Shown one piece after another: positions 12,712-14,883 of a DNA stretch of 14,883 nucleotides. A program made the translations under genes and the position numbers. How positions within the stretch are numbered: the first letter of the stretch is position 1; the number at the start of each line of letters is the position of its first letter. The DNA lies in contig CAYGZA010000162.1 in assembly GCA_964354135.1 (NCBI GenBank), positions 1 through 14,883 on the forward strand. Reading direction: 5' to 3'. The notes beneath the pieces were generated by a model. That model ran no database searches, was not told the DNA's origin, and saw only the letters and a list, made by a program, of their open reading frames with translations. The DNA comes from CAYGZA01 sp964354135. GTDB lineage: Bacteria; Planctomycetota; Planctomycetia; Pirellulales; Thermoguttaceae.

Positions 12712-13630
12712 GGGCGTCCTCCCGCACTGCGTCCAAAAAGATCTGCTCCAAGGAGTTCCGCGCCGGCACGAGCGAGCGGATGCCCACGCCCGCCTCCCGG
12801 GCCCAGTCCCAGACCCGCTCGGTCACTGCGGAGTCATCGCAAGTCAAGGAAAGCAGCCCGTCGCTCTCGGCAGCCACCTCGATCCCTTCCCGGCGGATCC
12901 GCTCGACCAGCGGCGCGGCCTGGCCAAAGACCCTCACCTGATACACGGGCGAGGCCGGACGGCAGAGCGTCTCTAGTTGCTCGACGATCCGGACCCGCCC
13001 CTTGGCCAGGATGACCACCGTGTCGCAGATCGCCTGCACGTCGGGCAGGATGTGCGTGCTCAAAAGCACGGTCTTACCCATCTTGCGCGCGAGGATCCGC
13101 ACGCGGCTGAGCATAGCGGTCCGCTCTTCGGGGTCGAGCCCGGCCGTGGGCTCGTCGAGGATCAAAAGCGGCGGATCGTGGACGATGGCCTGGGCAAACT
13201 TGAGCTTCTGCCTCATGCCTGCGGAATACGTCTCCACGGGGCGGTAGCGCTCCTGCTCGACGCCGGAGAAGTCGAGGATTTCGTGGGCGCGGCGCAGGGC
13301 CTCGATCGAGGGGAGACCCGAAAGCCGGGCGGCAAAGCGGACCATCTCCACGCCGACCAGTCCGGCGATGTAGCAGTCGTCCTCGGGCACGTATCCGACG
13401 CGGGCGCGGATGGCGCGGAAATCGCGGCCCAAGCGATGCCCGAGGACCTCGCCGGAGCCGCCGGTCATGCGCACCAGGCCCAGGAGGAGCTTGATGAGCG
13501 TGCTCTTGCCCGCCCCGTTGGGCCCCAGCAGGCCAATGATGCCCGGGCCGAGGGCCAGCGAGACCTTGTCCAGCGCGCGGAGCCGGCCATAGTCCTTGGT
13601 GATCTCGTTCAGGACGATGAGCAACTCCAT
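12698..13630 (-). CDS. ABC transporter ATP-binding protein (first pair)
   Basis: This is a 310-aa nucleotide-binding subunit and the first gene of the four-gene operon. Walker A GPNGAGKST lies at 36-44, Q-loop-equivalent VGYVPEDDCYI (78-88), signature YSAGMRQKL (135-143), Walker B LLILDEPTAGLDP (155-167) and H-loop His193 in STHIL. The C-terminal domain (about 228-300) has the strand-rich form common to ABC-2 exporters. The ATG at 13630 gives the expected start two or three residues before the first strand; the ribosome site is weak (GGAG about 12 bases upstream). The DNA-level layout ATPase-permease-ATPase-permease with overlaps at every junction indicates a single transcript from the promoter just upstream. 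Confidence 0.9.
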   Translation of the reverse strand: MELLIVLNEITKDYGRLRALDKVSLALGPGIIGLLGPNGAGKSTLIKLLLGLVRMTGGSGEVLGHRLGRDFRAIRARVGYVPEDDCYIAGLVGVEMVRFAARLSGLPSIEALRRAHEILDFSGVEQERYRPVETYSAGMRQKLKFAQAIVHDPPLLILDEPTAGLDPEERTAMLSRVRILARKMGKTVLLSTHILPDVQAICDTVVILAKGRVRIVEQLETLCRPASPVYQVRVFGQAAPLVERIRREGIEVAAESDGLLSLTCDDSAVTERVWDWAREAGVGIRSLVPARNSLEQIFLDAVREDARADL

Positions 13631-13681
13631 CGGCCACTGGCTCCGTCTCAGCCGGGGTGCATCCCGATACCCCGACTGGAT

Positions 13682-13710
13682 GTTTTAGTCCATCCCCGAC
13701 GGGATATCAA
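13682..13710 (-). promoter_or_regulatory. Promoter of the four-gene ABC operon
   Basis: On the minus strand TTGATA (13710-13705, five of six consensus bases) and TAAAAC (13687-13682, four of six) are 17 bases apart. This predicts a start near 13675 and a leader of about 45 bases before the ATG at 13630. The spacer and flanks contain repeated CCCCGAC motifs. Confidence 0.5.
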
Positions 13711-13796
13711 GAGCCGCCGCCATTGCGTATTCGTTCGCGGCAAGCCGGTATTGGCCCGGACCCGGACCACTGGCAAGCCGGGGGGCGCAATGGGCT

Positions 13797-13820
13797 GCAA
13801 CCATTCGGGTTGCGGTTTTT
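13797..13820 (+). terminator. Terminator-like hairpin in the leader of the rightmost gene
   Basis: GCAACC (13797-13802), loop ATTCG and GGTTGC (13808-13813) form a six-base stem. It is followed by GG and five T's (13816-13820). On the plus strand this looks like a weak intrinsic terminator. No plus-strand gene ends nearby: the ABC operon diverges to the left and the unknown gene starts about 80 bases downstream. It may therefore be an attenuator or block stray transcription. The whole 269-base gap (13631-13899) otherwise holds only the ABC promoter. Confidence 0.4.
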
Positions 13821-13899
13821 GCCGCGGAGTGAGACAATGGATGGCGTCGAGGGCAAGACCCCGGCGGGACGTCTGGAACGAGCAGGAGGAGCGCGCGTC

Positions 13900-14883
13900 A
13901 TGATGCCGCGGATCATCGGGGCCCATCCACTGGCCAAGGACGAGCGGGGGCGGTTGAAGTCGCGCATCGGGACGGTCTTCCCCGAGGACCGGGTCATCGT
14001 GACCTTGCCGGGCATCCACGCCATGCAGCGCGAGGCCTACATGGTCCTGCTGGACGCCCAGCGCCAGCAGCGGGGCGATCCCCCTTTGACTCCCCAGGAG
14101 CGGGCCGTCCAGTGGGAGAAGGCCGTCGATCTGATCATGGAGGAGGACCAGATCCTCATCCGCCCCGACCCCGACAACATGCCGTTGGCGTTTGCCGCCG
14201 ACGACGTGCTCACCGAGCTGGTTCCGACCAGGCAGGTCCGCTTCCTCCACGTGCTCAACGAGAAGGTGCGGGAGGCGGTGAAGCGCCGCGGGCAGTGCTG
14301 GCGGATCACGCCGCTGCCGACGTCCCACCAGGCGATGCGGCAGATGATCGCCAACTCGCGGATCGGCATCGGGGGCCGGGAGATCTACTACTTCAACAAC
14401 ACCACGGGCACGCGGTTTCTCACCTGCGAGGAGTTTGCACGCCTGGGGACACTGGAGCCGGAGGAGCTGCGCCGGCACTTGATCGAGATCCAGGACTACT
14501 CCGCGCGGCTGAACCGCCTGGCCAATCCGGAGATCGACTTCTTCCTGGCGGGCGGGGCCTTCTCGAAGGCGGATTTTGAGGGCCGGGACTTCCGGTCCAT
14601 GAGGGTCGAGGATCTCAACGCGGTCCACCACGCGCTGGCCGTGCGGTTCCGCGATCTGGTCCCGCCCGAGCTCCGCCGCGACGATCCGCACTCCCCGCAG
14701 TGGAGGAGCCGGATGTTCTCCGACCTCCTGGCCCATCGCGAAGAGGTCATCTCCGAGGAGATGATCCTCCGGTTGAGCTCGGAGTTCTTCATGCAGATCG
14801 AGTGGCTTCCCGGCGCGCACATCGAGGACGGCGAGCTGATCCTCGACCCCTGCTTCCAGGACTCGGCATCCCCCGGCCCGAGT
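13900..14883 (+). CDS. Unknown protein, runs off the right edge (3' partial)
   Basis: The frame is open for 328 codons to the window end with no stop and with strongly GC-ended codons. A strong AGGAGGAG lies about eight bases before the ATG at 13900; a second ATG follows directly. An in-frame ATG at 13837 with GGAGTGA seven bases upstream would add 21 residues and cannot be excluded. The visible product is soluble and charged. It has RVIVTLPGIHAMQREAY (31-47), an acidic segment EEDQILIRPDPDNMPLAF (81-98), GQCWRITPLPTSHQAMRQMI (131-150) and GGREIYYFNNTTGTRFLT (158-175). LANPEIDFFLAGGAFSKADF (207-226) is followed by a Glu-rich C-terminal part. I recognise no domain. It is divergent from the ABC operon and shares its upstream region. 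Confidence 0.75.
   Translation, partial: MMPRIIGAHPLAKDERGRLKSRIGTVFPEDRVIVTLPGIHAMQREAYMVLLDAQRQQRGDPPLTPQERAVQWEKAVDLIMEEDQILIRPDPDNMPLAFAADDVLTELVPTRQVRFLHVLNEKVREAVKRRGQCWRITPLPTSHQAMRQMIANSRIGIGGREIYYFNNTTGTRFLTCEEFARLGTLEPEELRRHLIEIQDYSARLNRLANPEIDFFLAGGAFSKADFEGRDFRSMRVEDLNAVHHALAVRFRDLVPPELRRDDPHSPQWRSRMFSDLLAHREEVISEEMILRLSSEFFMQIEWLPGAHIEDGELILDPCFQDSASPGPS

Noticed and set aside
12977..13903. Plus-strand 308-codon frame opposite the first ABC ATPase
   Set aside because: Antisense of a gene with all ABC motifs; it ends in the ribosome site region of the next gene.
13648..14820. Minus-strand 390-codon frame at the right edge
   Set aside because: It competes with the plus-strand unknown gene, which has a strong ribosome site, normal amino-acid composition and GC-ended codons; the minus product has shadow composition and would cross the ABC promoter.

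Overview
The window looks like chromosomal DNA of a Planctomycetota bacterium. The DNA is GC-rich and strongly GC-biased at third codon positions. It carries a DUF1559 'prepilin' protein, a family expanded in that phylum, inside a pseudopilin operon. It also has several short palindromic and heptamer intergenic repeats of the kind scattered through planctomycete genomes. I cannot place it below phylum level.

Left third (1-5467, plus strand): the last codons of a membrane protein are followed by a compact type II secretion / type IV pilus-like operon. It holds two tandem GspF/PilC-type inner-membrane proteins, three small pseudopilin-type proteins (PilV/GspI-like, GspJ/PilW-like, GspK/PilX-like), a DUF1559 pilin-like protein and a small four-helix membrane protein. 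Most junctions overlap by 1-14 bases. No secretion ATPase or prepilin peptidase is in view, so the operon probably continues to the left.

Middle (5484-9827, minus strand): a toxin-antitoxin-type XRE regulator is preceded by a 22-codon mini-ORF that may be the remnant of its partner, behind a consensus-like promoter. Next come a DegT/AHBA-synthase-like aminotransferase and a tightly overlapping three-gene cassette. The cassette is a TIGR04255-family protein, an unknown 130-aa protein, and an unknown 214-aa protein with RQGDIF and TQDCD motifs; all three use GTG or TTG starts. It is the most likely undescribed system here. A membrane-anchored cupin follows.

Right third (10029-14883): a minus-strand operon of four overlapping genes encodes two ATPase/permease pairs of ABC-2 type, read from a good promoter at 13682-13710. 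A divergent, unrecognised gene runs off the right edge on the plus strand.

No rRNA, tRNA, CRISPR array, transposase or integrase was seen. All family assignments come from motif recognition by eye; no database search was possible.
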